DNA from: Vitis vinifera | Taxonomy: Eukaryota > Streptophyta > Magnoliopsida > Vitales > Vitaceae | Assembly (NCBI RefSeq): GCF_030704535.1 | Contig: NC_081817.1 | Span: 3,053,001 to 3,117,000 of the forward strand | Length of the DNA: 64,000 bases | Reading direction: 5' to 3' | Part shown: in pieces, positions 11,049-22,469 of the stretch | How positions within the stretch are numbered: position 1 is the stretch's first letter | Layout of the letters: each line of letters opens with the position of its first letter | Notes under the pieces: generated by a model | The model's database searches: none | What the model was told of the DNA's origin: nothing | What the model saw: the letters and a program-made list of their open reading frames with translations, nothing else | Program-made: the position numbers and the translations under genes

Positions 11049-11882
11049 ATGTCGTCCTTCTACTCACAGTTTGTCATGAAGCAGTTGCACCCCCCAGAAA
11101 ACATAACGGGAAGCTTCCACCCACACCCACTTTGGCTGAAGGATGCTCACGAGACGCCATATACTTGTTGGGGATGTAAAGAGAAAGGCCTAGGAAAAGT
11201 TTACCAGTGTGAAGATGCTAAGAATTGCGACTATCATCTTCATCAGCGGTGCTATGATTTATCCTATGGCGGCTTCATCTCCTCCTATACACCCCTTCTG
11301 GGGAGTAAGATATGTGAATTTAAATTTCATCAGGAAGCCCCAGGAGGCAATAAGAGAGCTTGTGATGCATGTGGGAAGGACGTGAAAGGGTGGTTTTACC
11401 AGTGTAAAACGTGTAAGAAACCCCATTATTTACACCCCTGTTGCACCAATCTTCCCATCAAGCAGACAGGGGAGAAGGGGATTGTGCTTTATCTTAAAGG
11501 CAAGACCTCATCAACGTGCCTAGAATGCAAAAGAGAGAATATTTCCCAAGGGCTCAGGGGCTGGTTCTACGTTTCCAACTGTGGGAAACACTGTTACCAT
11601 GTGGGATGTGTTATGGACATGGGTCTGGAGAATTTGAAGAAGGGTGGTGATGGGTGTGATGATGATCGATATCCTATCAAAGAAACTACTGATGAGAGGA
11701 AGAGTTGCAGCCGTGAATCCTCGACAAGGCCTCAAAGCAGAGCTATCACAAAGCAAAGTCTAAAGGTGGGGACGAGGAAGTTTCTAACGGAGGCTGCAAA
11801 GATTGTTCTCAACCTCATCATTTCAGCCATATTCGGGATTCCGATTACTAGTGCTTGTGATGCTTTCTATAAGTTGTTTTAA
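11049..11882 (+). CDS. DC1 (C1-like) zinc-finger protein, second tandem copy
   Basis: This encodes a 277-residue protein and is a close paralogue of the gene at 3478. It has the same three Cys/His modules: HPHPLWLKD with CWGC and YHLHQRC; CDACGKDVKGW with CKTC and HYLHPCC; CLEC with GLRGW and HCYHVGC. The hydrophobic C-terminal tail (IVLNLIISAIFGIPIT) is also the same. It is probably a zinc-binding plant signalling or stress protein; substrate and partner are unknown. The frame is open from 11007, but the preferred start is the ATG at 11049 after the leader intron, matching its neighbour. Differences from the first copy cluster between modules 1 and 2, where this copy is shorter. It is intact, with no break. 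It sits in the second unit of the tandem duplication, so the pair arose by local duplication. Confidence 0.85.
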   Translation: MSSFYSQFVMKQLHPPENITGSFHPHPLWLKDAHETPYTCWGCKEKGLGKVYQCEDAKNCDYHLHQRCYDLSYGGFISSYTPLLGSKICEFKFHQEAPGGNKRACDACGKDVKGWFYQCKTCKKPHYLHPCCTNLPIKQTGEKGIVLYLKGKTSSTCLECKRENISQGLRGWFYVSNCGKHCYHVGCVMDMGLENLKKGGDGCDDDRYPIKETTDERKSCSRESSTRPQSRAITKQSLKVGTRKFLTEAAKIVLNLIISAIFGIPITSACDAFYKLF

Positions 11883-13273
11883 TGTGTTTTGATCCTCTAA
11901 AATTAGTTAGTTTTGTTTTATTTTATCTGTATCGTTTCATGCCTTTGTAAGAAATGTTTGATATGGAAAATGAGCTCTTTTCTTTTGTTTTCTTCTTTTC
12001 CGGTTTCTCTTCGAAAGAGACAGCTCATTGATCCAAGCAAGGACTATGATCATCATTTTTAGTAATTGCCTGCATGCCAATTCTTTTTCTTTCTATGATT
12101 TAAGGGTTTTTATGTGAGGAAAATTCTCTCACTGATTTGATATCTACTAAACTTGCAATCTCAGTCTTTTAAAGCATATGATAAAATCTAGAGTATATAT
12201 ACTCTTAGTACCGATTTGGTATCATAATAAAATCATTTTTCAGGTTTTATACAACAAGAATTTCCAATTAATACGAGTCATGTGATAAAAATAAGTCTTA
12301 TTTTTTCATCTCAACAAAAGACTTTCTTTAAATGATCCATTTATTCATATCCAAATCATTTTTTTTTCTTCCTCTAATCCTATTTTCATTCATCAATCCA
12401 AATTTACGTTGCATAGTAAGAATTTAATTATATTTAAAGTTTAATATAATAATTAATGGTTTTCTTATAATTGAACAAAGAATTATATAGAAGGGAGTTC
12501 TCCCACCCACTTTCCTTTTATTTTGAATTTTCCTTTAGGGCATTCAAAGAATTGCAACTTTCTACCCATTAGCTAGGAAAAGGCCTCAGTTATCATTAGA
12601 AAAAATTATTAATACCACCTTTCTAAAAGTGCCATCTTTGATCTTCATTCAGTTGTCAGGTTGTACTGTACAAGAAATAGAGAAATTATATTAATGAAAT
12701 TTTTGCAGCTGATTTTCATAATAATTATTTTTTTAATTATTTTCCCAAACTGCCCCTCCTTATCTGCACCTTAGATTCAAAAGCATGCATATATACTTAT
12801 TTACGTATATTTATTCACTGAATCCTTTATTTCTGTATCATGTGTCACCTCGAGGAAGAGGAATAATAATCGTAAGAAAAAGTTCTTTAAATTAGTTTTT
12901 AATTAATTGTGAATGATTTTTGCGTAGACTTTCATGCATATTAAATTGGAAAGTCAACCAGACAATATACTTCTTGATGAATCTTTGTCTTCTTGTCTGA
13001 CTTCCTAGGCAACTTCCGGCCTCACAATCTCTCATCATTACTGTCATGCATGCATCAAAGTTTGGGCAGTTTATGGGAAATTGAGTTCATGGCCTGTGTA
13101 ATCATTTAGCTCAACGTAAGAACCTTTATCGCATCATTAAGCTCCAATTCCATGAACGAAAGACAATAAAGAAATTTTCTCAGGAAAATCTGTTGGAAAT
13201 TCGCAAAGTTTCAAATTTTGGACTTTTTCTCTTGTTACTGTAGTTAATTAATTACAAGCCACATTCTCCTATT
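11883..13273. other. intergenic DNA after second DC1 gene
   Basis: No gene is seen. The first 250 bases are the 3' flank shared with the first DC1 gene; about 12540-12830 and 12950-13120 match 4735-5030 and 5930-6190 of unit 1 in order. Confidence 0.5.
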
Positions 13274-13455
13274 TTAGGGTTCCATGACTTTTCAACCTTT
13301 CACTTTCCCTTCTTCCAAACATCTTCCCCACCTCCAACCCTCAACCCGCCTTCCCCACACCCCCGCAATATCCCCTTTTTTTGTTTTTTTCTTTCATTTC
13401 TTGACTCGTTTCTCTTGCAGCCCATTTCCAAACAACATCGTTATTAATTAATTAT
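13274..13455 (+). repeat. C-rich module, copy 2
   Basis: TTTTAGGGTTCCATGACTTT, CTTCCAAACATCTTCCCCAC, CCCCACACCCCCGCAATATC and ATTAATTAATTATCTG occur in the same order as in copy 1. Confidence 0.75.
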
Positions 13456-13485
13456 CTGTCAATTAGAAAAGCCTTCCTTTAGGGT

Positions 13486-13660
13486 TCCATGACTTTTCAG
13501 CCTCTCACTTTCCCCTCTTCCAAACAACTTCCACGGTTCCCACCCCCACCTTGCGCCCCTGCACCGCTGCACCCCCGCAATTACCCTTTTTTCTATTTCA
13601 TTTATTGACTCTTTTCTCTCTCCGCCCATTTCCAAACAGCTTCCGACTTCACTATCTCCC
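13486..13660 (+). repeat. C-rich module, copy 3
   Basis: TTTAGGGTTCCATGACTTTT, CTTCCAAACAACTTCCACGG and CACCCCCGCAATTACCC follow copy 2 directly. The module probably marks the start of the third, diverged unit, which carries the third DC1 gene. Confidence 0.75.
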
Positions 13661-14097
13661 TCTTAAATTATCTCAAGTCAATGGTTGATTTCCAAATATC
13701 ATGTTCAAGAACAACGCGTGACTGTATGAGCCCTACTGAAGCAATAAGACAACTAAGATTTTTCTTAGAAAGAATAGTGGAAACTCTCATACTTTCCTAA
13801 ATTATTTAAGTCAAGGGTGATTTTCTAGTTTCATGTTCAAGAATAACACGGGACTGTATGAGCCCTACAAACCAGACCTGTCAGGTTTCCGGAAGCAATA
13901 AGACAACTAAGAATTTTCTTAGAAAGAATAGTGGGAAATCTCTGACTTTCTCAAATTATTTAAGCCAAGGATTGATTTGCTAGTTTCATGTTCAAGAATA
14001 ACGCGTGACTGGATGAGCAGACATCTCAGGTTTCCGGAAGCAATAAGACAACTAAAATTTTTCTTAGAAAGAAATAGTGGAAAATCTCATACTTAAT
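13661..14097 (+). repeat. three tandem copies of the DC1-upstream block
   Basis: Three copies of about 130 bases each start with CATGTTCAAGAA(C/T)AACGCG-like DNA (about 13700, 13831 and 13987). They continue with ATGAGCCCTAC-type words and GGAAGCAATAAGACAACTAA, and end with TTTCTTAGAAAGAATAGTGG. Each copy resembles the single block at 1735-1832 and 9785-9878. Copies two and three share a CAGGTTTCCGGAAGCAAT segment absent from copy one. The array ends about 770 bases before the start codon of the third DC1 gene. Confidence 0.8.
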
Positions 14098-14115
14098 TGT
14101 CTCACAAATGCGCCC

Positions 14116-14181
<66 letters not shown>

Positions 14182-14206
14182 CATCATCATTATCATTATT
14201 ATCATA
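14116..14206 (+). repeat. (ATT)n then (ATC)n microsatellite
   Basis: Pure ATT repeats to about 14166 pass into mixed ATT/ATC triplets to about 14206. It is likely to be polymorphic in length. Confidence 0.95.
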
Positions 14207-14574
14207 GAAATGGTCTAAGGTAGTAGCTCTAAGTTTCAGTTCCATCAGATGATTGGTAATTTTTTATTTTTTATTTTTTATTTTTGACAAAAAGAGAAAG
14301 GGAAATGAAAGGGAAAGGGAAAGGTCTAAGGTGGTTCCCTGAAGTTTCAGTTCAGTTGATAGACAATTTTTCTTTTCTTTTTTTGAGGAAAAGAAAAAGG
14401 GAAATAAGGCTTATTAGTGTCCTATAAGTTAAGTGACAACTTTCTGCAATAGCCCACATATTATTTATGGTCAAGTGCAGGAGTGGTGTGTCATTGTATT
14501 TCCTCTTCTTCTCCTTTCTTTCATAATTCCTCTGCTTCTCTTCTTGTCCTTTTTTCTAACAGAATTCTTCTTCT

Positions 14575-14829
14575 TCTTCTTCTTGGAAGGTTTCAGGCTT
14601 TCAGCAACCAGGTAATATCATCATCATCATCACTTCATCTTCTTGGAAGGCTTCATCAACCAGGTAACATATCATTGTCCCCATATGTGTATGTGGACTA
14701 TCACTCTTTATTTTATCCCCTCGATTTTCATTTTCCTTTTGGACAAAATTTTTCTATATATTTTCATGTGAATTATTTTTCTCATCTGGCTGAACTGCAT
14801 GCCTCTTTGATCTAAAATCTTATAAACAG
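14575..14829 (+). other. leader intron region of third DC1 gene with two donor sites
   Basis: TTCTTGGAAGG...TTTCAGCAACCAG|GTAATA (junction 14611/14612) and TTCTTGGAAGG...TTCATCAACCAG|GTAACA (14663/14664) are two copies of the same exon end and donor, produced by a short local duplication. The acceptor ATAAACAG ends at 14829, 34 bases before the start codon. Either donor could be used. Confidence 0.5.
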
Positions 14830-14863
14830 GTTCTAATCAAGGACTTTTTGAGAAGCTCCCATA

Positions 14864-15622
14864 ATGACAATCACTGAAAACACTCATTTCAGCCACCCAC
14901 AGCATCCACTTGACCTGAAAAATTATCAGAAGCCTTACATCTGCGATGGATGCAAAGAACAAGGCTTTGGATCAAGATACCGATGCGAGCTATGCAACTA
15001 CGATCTTCACGCAGATTGTGCCTTCACCGACTCCACCACTTCCCACAAGTTCTTCAAAGCATGCACCTTCAAATTCTTGGACCAACGTCCGGGAAAATGC
15101 TGTAATTCCCACTGCAAAGACTGCATGAGATACTGTGATGCCTGCGGGAAGCCAATACATGGCTTTGTGTACCACTGCAAGGAGAAGGGCTGGGATTTGC
15201 ACCCATGCTGCCGCAATCTTACGAATGAATTAGACATAGACGGCATTAAATTTCACCTCCGTGGGACGGTTTCTTCAAAGTGCATATGGTGCAATCAGAG
15301 AAACCCTCCAGGCAGTGTTTCGGGCATTCGGGGTTGGTCCTATGTCTCCAAGTGCAAAAACTACCGTTTCCATGTGTACTGCGCAACAGAAATGGTGAAT
15401 CAAGTCTGGAAGAATGGGGGTAGTAAGGATAGTAATGAATGTCTGTCAATAGAGAATGTGAAGCTTCCTCTTCCGGTTTCTTTGAATAGAAGTGGTGGGA
15501 GTGGTAGCAATTCTTTTATGAGGATAGTGAAGGTATTTCTCAAGACAATTGCTGGTATTCTTTTGGGAGATCCAACCATAACTCTTACTTCTCTCTTCGT
15601 GGAATTGGTCTTTAAGGAATGA
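14864..15622 (+). CDS. DC1 (C1-like) zinc-finger protein, third, diverged copy
   Basis: This encodes a 252-residue DC1-family protein. It has three Cys/His modules: about residues 11-52 (HPQHPLDL, CDGC, CELCNYDLHADC), 88-117 (CDACGKPIHGF, HCKEKGWDLHPCC) and 140-173 (CIWC, GIRGWSY, FHVYC). A C-terminal hydrophobic stretch at about 218-249 could be a membrane segment. It shares order and many key residues with the other two DC1 genes but is clearly older. The loop between modules one and two carries extra Cys residues (KCCNSHCKDC at about 78-87) not present in its neighbours. The start follows a leader intron whose acceptor ends at 14829. The coding region has no intron and no break. It probably binds zinc; its biological role is not known from sequence. 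Confidence 0.85.
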   Translation: MTITENTHFSHPQHPLDLKNYQKPYICDGCKEQGFGSRYRCELCNYDLHADCAFTDSTTSHKFFKACTFKFLDQRPGKCCNSHCKDCMRYCDACGKPIHGFVYHCKEKGWDLHPCCRNLTNELDIDGIKFHLRGTVSSKCIWCNQRNPPGSVSGIRGWSYVSKCKNYRFHVYCATEMVNQVWKNGGSKDSNECLSIENVKLPLPVSLNRSGGSGSNSFMRIVKVFLKTIAGILLGDPTITLTSLFVELVFKE

Positions 15623-16293
15623 TTATTTAGCTCGTTGTGGTCCGTCTCTCTTTCTTGGTACATTCCTCAATTAATCCTACCTCTTTTATCATAATTTTAT
15701 CACTTCATTAAGTTCATAGATAGTGATTAATTAAAGAAAGAAATCACTATATAGAGAAGTGATAAAAATAGTAATACTAAATTTTTGTTATAAAAATAGT
15801 ATAAGATAAAAGAGATGAATAAAAGAATACTTTCCACTTCAATTTTTGTTATTTCCTATGCAACCCATGAATGTCTCATAAAAGAGCTTCGTGTTATCTT
15901 CTCTTGTAATCCTATTTCGCAGTGTTTGGCCTGTATTGTAACTCTTGAAGAACTTCCATGAATTCATGAACTTTTCTGATCTATCTCACTTGGCGATTGT
16001 ACACAGGATAATTTTTCTTAAATACTTTTTAAAATTATTGTCATTAAGATTTTCCGATCTGTAATTACCTTCTAAAAACGTTGTTTGCCTAACTGTAAGT
16101 CAAATATAGTAAGGTTCAATGTCATACACATTTTGCCTGTGGGTTGAGCTTGGGCCCTCAAAATGAAGAATAGGTTTATATCACACTCATCATGATTTCA
16201 TTAAGTCATGATCCTTTTGAACAACAGCCAATCAAATAAATGTAGTAGAATGAAGACATGTCATTAAAGCTTGCTATTAACAAGGTCTTCAAC

Positions 16294-18054
16294 TTAAAGT
16301 TTCTTGGGTAGGGCTAAGGAGGAGAAGACGGATGATACTGCAGTGAACAAGAATGCAAAGAGGATGAAGCTAGCAGCTGCACTTCCCTTGTTGAAAAATT
16401 TGTTGTAGTTTGAGCCGAGTTCTGAAAATACTTCCTTCAGATCTAGAGTCGCCCCAAATGCTGCACCAGTACCTGTGGCTAGTATGTAGGACATCACCTG
16501 CTCAAAGACATGCCAATTCAACTCTGTGATCAAAATGTGTACAAGTTCCAAAATTGAATTGGACTACAAGGATATTGGGTCGGGAACGGGTGCATTGTTT
16601 AATTAATACCCAAGTTGGTTGAAGTTCAGCCCATGAATTCAACTGGGCTTTTGAAACCCACAGGCTCTCATTAAGCCAGAAGCCTTGAAAGCCCATCTGA
16701 AAGATGGGTCAAGTTGGGCTCTGTCGAAGCCACAAGAAGACAACACCAGAGAACCGTTTGGGAATTATTTTGATTAAAGCTCTTTTCTAGTTTGTAATAC
16801 TTTTCAAAAGTGAGTTTTTTTTTTTAAATGCCAAATGATTCTCTCTTTTTTTTTTTTAAAGTTTATCAAATAGGTAATTTATGCAAAAAAAGAAAAAAAA
16901 AAAAAAAGAAAGTGTTTCCAAGGATGTTAAAAAGTGCTTCTCCCTCTCTTAAAACCACTCTCAAATGTATTCTAAATCTTAACACATACAAGAAAAAATT
17001 TATGGGCCTAGGCCGGACCTGAGCTAGAAATGACTAATTGTAACACCTTGTTGGCTCCAGGGGTCAGAGAAGGTTGGGTTAGAAAAATCTTGTTGAATAT
17101 GTTTGATATTGTCATGCTTATCCATATTAAAATTATAAAATTCTAAGTCAATCAAATGTTCTGATTGTAAATTTGGATCCACAATTAATCCTATGGATCC
17201 TCAAGATTGTATTCTTGTATACGTTACAGCTTGAGCTATGAATCGAGCATTCAAAGTATCAAAACTCTAATGTATTAGCCCTTAAACTTGATATTTGAAT
17301 AGATTTTACCAGGAAAAAAATGTTAAATTGGGAGGAGAAATGCCAAAGATGATCGTGAACAAAAGATTATTACAAACACAAAGAGTTAAGCTAAAGGTAA
17401 CGATCAGCCAGCCATGCAAAGGGGAAAGAGTTGACCTTAGTTTTTTGCCTGTAAAAGTAGACAAATCATATTTAATCACATCTTTGGCATAACCATCTAG
17501 ACCACCAATAGATTAATCTATATCCTCCCTGTAAAACTATATTCAAAACTACCCAATACAAACTCAATTCTACCCAACTCAAGAAGAAAGCATAACAGAT
17601 CTTACAGCAGAAATTTCAAGAGAGAAAGTAGAGAAGCAAAGAAAAAGATAAAGGTGGTACCTTGTCAGCGTAGAAGTCGAATTGAAGAAGACTTTCACCA
17701 CTGGACGATATGCGTTTTCCCATGCTCACATGATAGATCCCGAACACAATTTGCAAGAGGATGTATGGAAGTCCGACGACAAGCGCAAAAAGCATATATC
17801 TGGAATCCATAAATTAATGTTCCGAAAAACAAACGGAAAAATCCACTACTTCATCTACTGAAACCAGTCATGCATGTAACTCACCGGTAAGCGTGAACAT
17901 CCTTAAACCGGAGCTTGAGCTCAGTGGAATTTACAACTATGGTTGCAGAGTTGGTGGTGAGGATGGTGAGCGATATCAAAATGGAAATGAAAGTGAGGAG
18001 CCTTAGTACAAGAGAAATAACTGGGGAGGGCGTAGAGGAAGAAGGCTCTGTCAT
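16294..18054 (-). CDS. CASPL4D: CASP-like membrane protein, three exons (CASPL4D type), copy A
   Basis: Exons on the minus strand are 17885-18054, 17661-17799 and 16294-16497, all with GT-AG borders and in-frame joins, giving 170 residues. Four hydrophobic segments fit the four-pass CASP/MARVEL layout: the first in exon 1 (LLTFISILISLTILTTN), the second in exon 2 (YMLFALVVGLPYILLQIVF), and the third and fourth in exon 3 (VMSYILATGTGAAFGATLDL and ASFILFAFLFTAVSSVF). The C-terminus is LALPKKL. CASP-like proteins form scaffolds in the plasma membrane that guide local cell-wall deposition; members outside the endodermis are mostly uncharacterised. Intron 2 is about 1.2 kb and holds a TGGGC/GCCCA-rich patch at 16570-16730 and a MITE-like AT-rich piece near 16760-16985. 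The tandem paralogue lies 2.8 kb further right in the same orientation. Confidence 0.85.
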
Positions 18055-20900
18055 CTTTTTGAATTAAAGCTTCAAAAATGGCTATGCCTATGCTGCAGAT
18101 CTGGTGCAATTGCTCTTTCATTTATACCAAGGCTTGAACATTGAAGCCGTGTCATCGTCCACCTTTTGGCCTTATCAACAAGTCACTTACAAGGTCAACA
18201 TGTACCCAAGTTGTGCATATAATATCATGCAAGCTCGTTTTACCAAAAATAACTTGTCTATTTTGTTGACATATAATTAATTTAATAAATTATCATTTAT
18301 TAATTTCCACAAGCTCTTTGTATTATCTTATTATTGTTATTAAAGTCAATAAATATAGTTTATTATATTGTTGTAAAGCAATGTGTTACAATTTGCTATT
18401 TTATTATATTTTTCTTTTTCACATGATTTTTTTTCTTATAATATATGACATATAGTTAAAAATGAATTCTTAACTCCGATCTAGGGGCATTATTTTATAG
18501 ATTTAATTTGTGTTCGATTTTTTTTTTTATAATTAATTTTAAATTTGTGTCATGTTTTTAGGTTAAATAGCATCAAATATGTTAGAAATGAGGTTGAGTG
18601 ATGGTTATAGGCTTATAGCTGGGTAATTTTATCAAAGCTTGGGATTAATTTAATCAGAAATCTTATAGAAAAGAATGTGAAATGGGTGATTTATATCTTA
18701 AAAAACTTTATGTAAGCAATTGAATCTTGAAGCAGACGTTATATATATACATATAAATATGCCACCTAGTTGCAGTTGCTTGATCAGCAGGTAATGGAAT
18801 TCTATGGCTGCTGGGAAGATGTTCATGGCAACTTCTGCTAGGTCAATGCGTACCTCAGCTTGCTAAAGATAGATGACAACTCATTTCCAAGAAGATTATT
18901 GACCAAATCAAATTAATCTTATGATTGAAGATTCTGTGAATTTGTTTGTTCATGGCACCCATTGATGTCATATTATGACCCTTGCTTTCATTTTAGTGTC
19001 TTAAGTTAATGACCAAGTGCTCTATGTTCTTATCAATCACAGTTTTGATATCAACTTTATTTGCCTAAATATGAATTGAAATACTCGTCGGCTCCAAGTT
19101 AGGAATTAAAGCACTAATGGAAAGTGTACTTTAGGATTCACAATTTGTGTAAATGGATTGTATTCATATCATACCAAAATTAGGCATTCTATTACTAGGT
19201 CAACCAAAATCCAATACGAATAATAGTCAAATTAAAACATAAATCCAGATATCGCCTAATTATTAAATAAATAATATATCGAATAACTCATTCAATAATT
19301 GGACCATTTTATTTAATAATCAGGCTGAATTACGTCTTATATAAGTTCATATAATTAATGTCTCAATCAAACATGTTTATCATTCAATAGAACTATCAAT
19401 TACAAGTAAAAGATGATGGTCTTTTTTTTAACACACTTTTTGCTTAAAAAGAAGAAAAAAATCATTTGACTCAACAATGGTAACTATCCCGCTTTCATTC
19501 TCTAGATATTCCATGATGCATTAGATTGATTGAGGAATGAAGTTGCAATATAAAATATAGCACACTCATTCAACTCTTATTTTTTGGGTGGGGATAGAAA
19601 CATATGCAATAAATGTATCATGATAAAAATATTAAAGCATATTGATTCCAAAGATCATGCACCTATTAAATATTGACTACAATTAAGCTTCTTTTCCAAA
19701 ACCTTCTATATGAAATTAATTAATCTTTATGGTATAAAGTGTGATGCTCAAATGAGCTCTACCATCGAATGTATCCACCTCTTTCAACACCTTAGTTGAC
19801 AACTCTATCTCCCTCAATAATGCATCTCTTTAAACATAGTTGCTCAAGACCTATTAAAACTTACTCCTTTAAATTACATTTTATGTAGGGTATAATCATC
19901 TAACTCGCTCTTGAATGGTTAGGATCTCATGGGCTATCTTGATTGTTCTAGCCCTTGTTTTTTCATTATTCTTAAAATAGATGGAAAAGAAAAACTAAAT
20001 CCTGACCATGTTTTATGGGCACTTGTTAGAATCAACTCTTACTCAATGCAATAGTTACTTTTATTTTTAAGAAAATTACTTCCCTATGTTGGTAGCATCA
20101 ATCAAGATTTTGTGAGATGTTTGGACCATGCTTACTAACATATATGCCAAACCATTTCATGACAGAATGATGAGAAACAAACAAATAATCAATTGTTCAT
20201 ATGCATCAAGCAATATCTCCAATTGTATGCAGCGAGTGAAAATCTTTGTTGATTAACTTGAGCTTATTGTTGAATTCAATATCTCCAATTTTACTAGTTT
20301 CATTAAGTTAGACCTTTAATTATAATTCTTGTAACTGCAATAAAGCTTACACACCAAAATACCATAACATCACCAAGTGTTTGACCAATTTTTTTTGTTG
20401 TTCAAAATACTAGGTCTTTTTACATAGCAAGTCTAAAAAATAAATAAATAAAAAATCAGAAAAAGAGTCACTACGGTTTTTGTCTCAACAGTGTTTGCTT
20501 CATTCTTGTTCCTTATGGGGGCATCGTAGGCCAAATGTTAATTTCAAAGATCATGAGCAAATTAAAGCAAATATTGATTCCAAATATCATGGTCAACCAT
20601 TGCATTAGTACTTTCTTTTCTTTTTCAAATTATGCAATATATAGATCCTCTATTATTTTCCTATTTGTTATATAGTTTCTCTTCTTAGGTTATATTTAAT
20701 TTCTACTTCTAAATTAGAGCAAACTTTTGTATAAAAGAAACACAATCAATGAATACAATCGAGCTTCTTTCCCAAAACTTGTCCAAAATTCTTATAAAAA
20801 AAAAAGGACATGCCTCCAATTACATCACAAAAGTTGTGATTACATGGTATTAATTGACTCTAAATCCTCATTTGAGATCCACAATCTTTTTCTATAACAG
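18055..20900. other. intergenic DNA between the CASP-like genes
   Basis: No gene is supported. The DNA is AT-rich with no long frame. Minus-strand words between about 19750 and 20550 have a faint look of old retroelement DNA, but no domain can be named. Confidence 0.5.
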
Positions 20901-22025
20901 TTAAATTTTCTTAGGCAGTGCTAAGGATGAGAAAACTGATGATACTGCAGTGAACAAGAAGGCAAGGAGAAGGAGGCTGGCAGCTGCACTTCCCTTATTG
21001 AAAAATTTGTTAGCACCCGAGGATGCTTCCTTCAGATCTATGGTAGCACCAAATGCTGCACCAACCCCTGTGGCTAGTACATAGGATATCACCTGTACAA
21101 ACCATACTTATGTTAAACTTCATGGGCTTAGCCCAATGTGAATATTGCAGGCCTAGGTTTCTGGTAGTCCTTATTGGGCCAGGCCTGGGGAACGTTTGGG
21201 AAGCTGAGAAATGGTGGAATGTTTTAAGAGTGGATGGAGAATGGACCCATCTTTTGATAGTCGAGTGGGACTGTGGGATAAGGTCGATTGAACAATATAG
21301 ATGTTTAAAGCCCAAGGCCAATGTATTGAATGGGTGATTGAAGCACCAGTACAAGCCCATGGATCAAGCGTGGCCTCCATCAAAGTCAGCCGACAGATTA
21401 GGGCTAGTTCTAAGAGAAAATAGAGTTGTTTCCTATTCTTTAAAATTTTTAAAAAATATATTGAAAATAATACTTTTTATGACATGGTTCTAAATTATTT
21501 ATTTTATACTCGAAAGAAAAGGTGGACTAAGGAAATATATGAAGGTTGCACCTTATCGCCGTAGAAGTCGAATTGATAGAGTCCATCACCACTGCTTAAG
21601 CGTTTTCCCATGCACACCTGATAGATTGTGAAAGCAATTTGCAAAAGGGTATATGCAAATCCCACCACAAGCGTAAAAACCATGTACCTGCAATCCACAA
21701 AAAGCTCCAAATCAAACAATATGGTGAAGAAAAGAAAAAGAACAAGTTCTCAACCTCAACTCTATAAATATGTCTAATTCACTAATATTTATAATATTTT
21801 AAAATAATTTTTTTAATAAAAATTTTTAAGAGTGTTTCTTAACATTACTCTCAAATAAATTAATAATTACCTGTAGGAGTAGACATCTTTAAAGTGGAGC
21901 TTCACTTTACCGTAATCGGAAGATAAGGTGGTGGTGTTGGTGATGAGGACGATGAATGATATCGAAATGGAAATTAGGGTCAGGATCCTTAATACAAGTG
22001 CAGCAACAGGGGAAGGAGGCTTCAT
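20901..22025 (-). CDS. CASPL4D: CASP-like membrane protein, three exons (CASPL4D type), copy B
   Basis: Exons on the minus strand are 21871-22025, 21552-21687 and 20901-21092, with the same intron phases as copy A, giving 160 residues. The protein starts MKPPSPVAALVLRILTLIS and ends SSVFSSLALPKKI. Four membrane segments are visible, with the conserved exon 1 end FKDVYSYR and exon 2 end FDFYGDK. Copy A is longer mainly in its N-terminal stretch and by EVFSELGSNYNK where copy B has EASSGANK. The family role is membrane scaffolding for wall modification; the specific role is unknown. The arrangement is a plain head-to-tail tandem duplication. Intron 2 is only about 460 bases and again contains a TGGGC/GCCCA-rich patch. 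The gene appears whole. Confidence 0.85.
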
Positions 22026-22469
22026 CTTTGTGCCTTTAGGGTTCAAAAATGGCTGTGTTTATAGTGCAATTGGTCTTCATTTATACAAGGTTTGGTGGTG
22101 TGCCACCATTTACTTTTTGGCCTTATAGTGCACCGACCACGTAAACATTCCTCCCAGTCATAATCCATTAGGGATTAGTTATAAGTTCACTTTGAAGTTT
22201 GGCCATTGCGAGAAGCCGGGTTCATTGACTAAGAAAATAGTGGGAGTGCGGTCATCAAATATCTAATTGAACAGCCCCCTTGTTGCCTCTATCCTTTGGA
22301 CTTTTTTAGCTTCAGATGGAGAAGAGCACAATAAAATCTCATGGCACAACCAGAACCCCTCATCATGAACTCATTCAACGTCACTCCTAACTTTGGGTTT
22401 GAGCTCTAAAATGGACATGAACACTCCATCTGAATCTAAGCAATGGTACTCACTCTATCAACTATTAAA

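Larger units (their letters stand above)
7330..13455 (+). repeat. tandem segmental duplication, unit 2
   Basis: This is the second copy of the 660-6565 unit, carrying the second DC1 gene. It contains extra DNA absent from unit 1: the SMART element at 7449-7821 and probably much of 7931-9330. It ends with the C-rich module, which is repeated again at 13486. Confidence 0.75.

Noticed and set aside
16760-16985. MITE in intron 2 of CASP-like copy A
   Set aside because: Ends look somewhat like GTTTGGGAAT-type inverted repeats, but they are too diverged to call as a separate element.
19750-20550. Possible retroelement gag-like words between the CASP-like genes
   Set aside because: No domain or repeat end can be named, and the resemblance is too weak to annotate.
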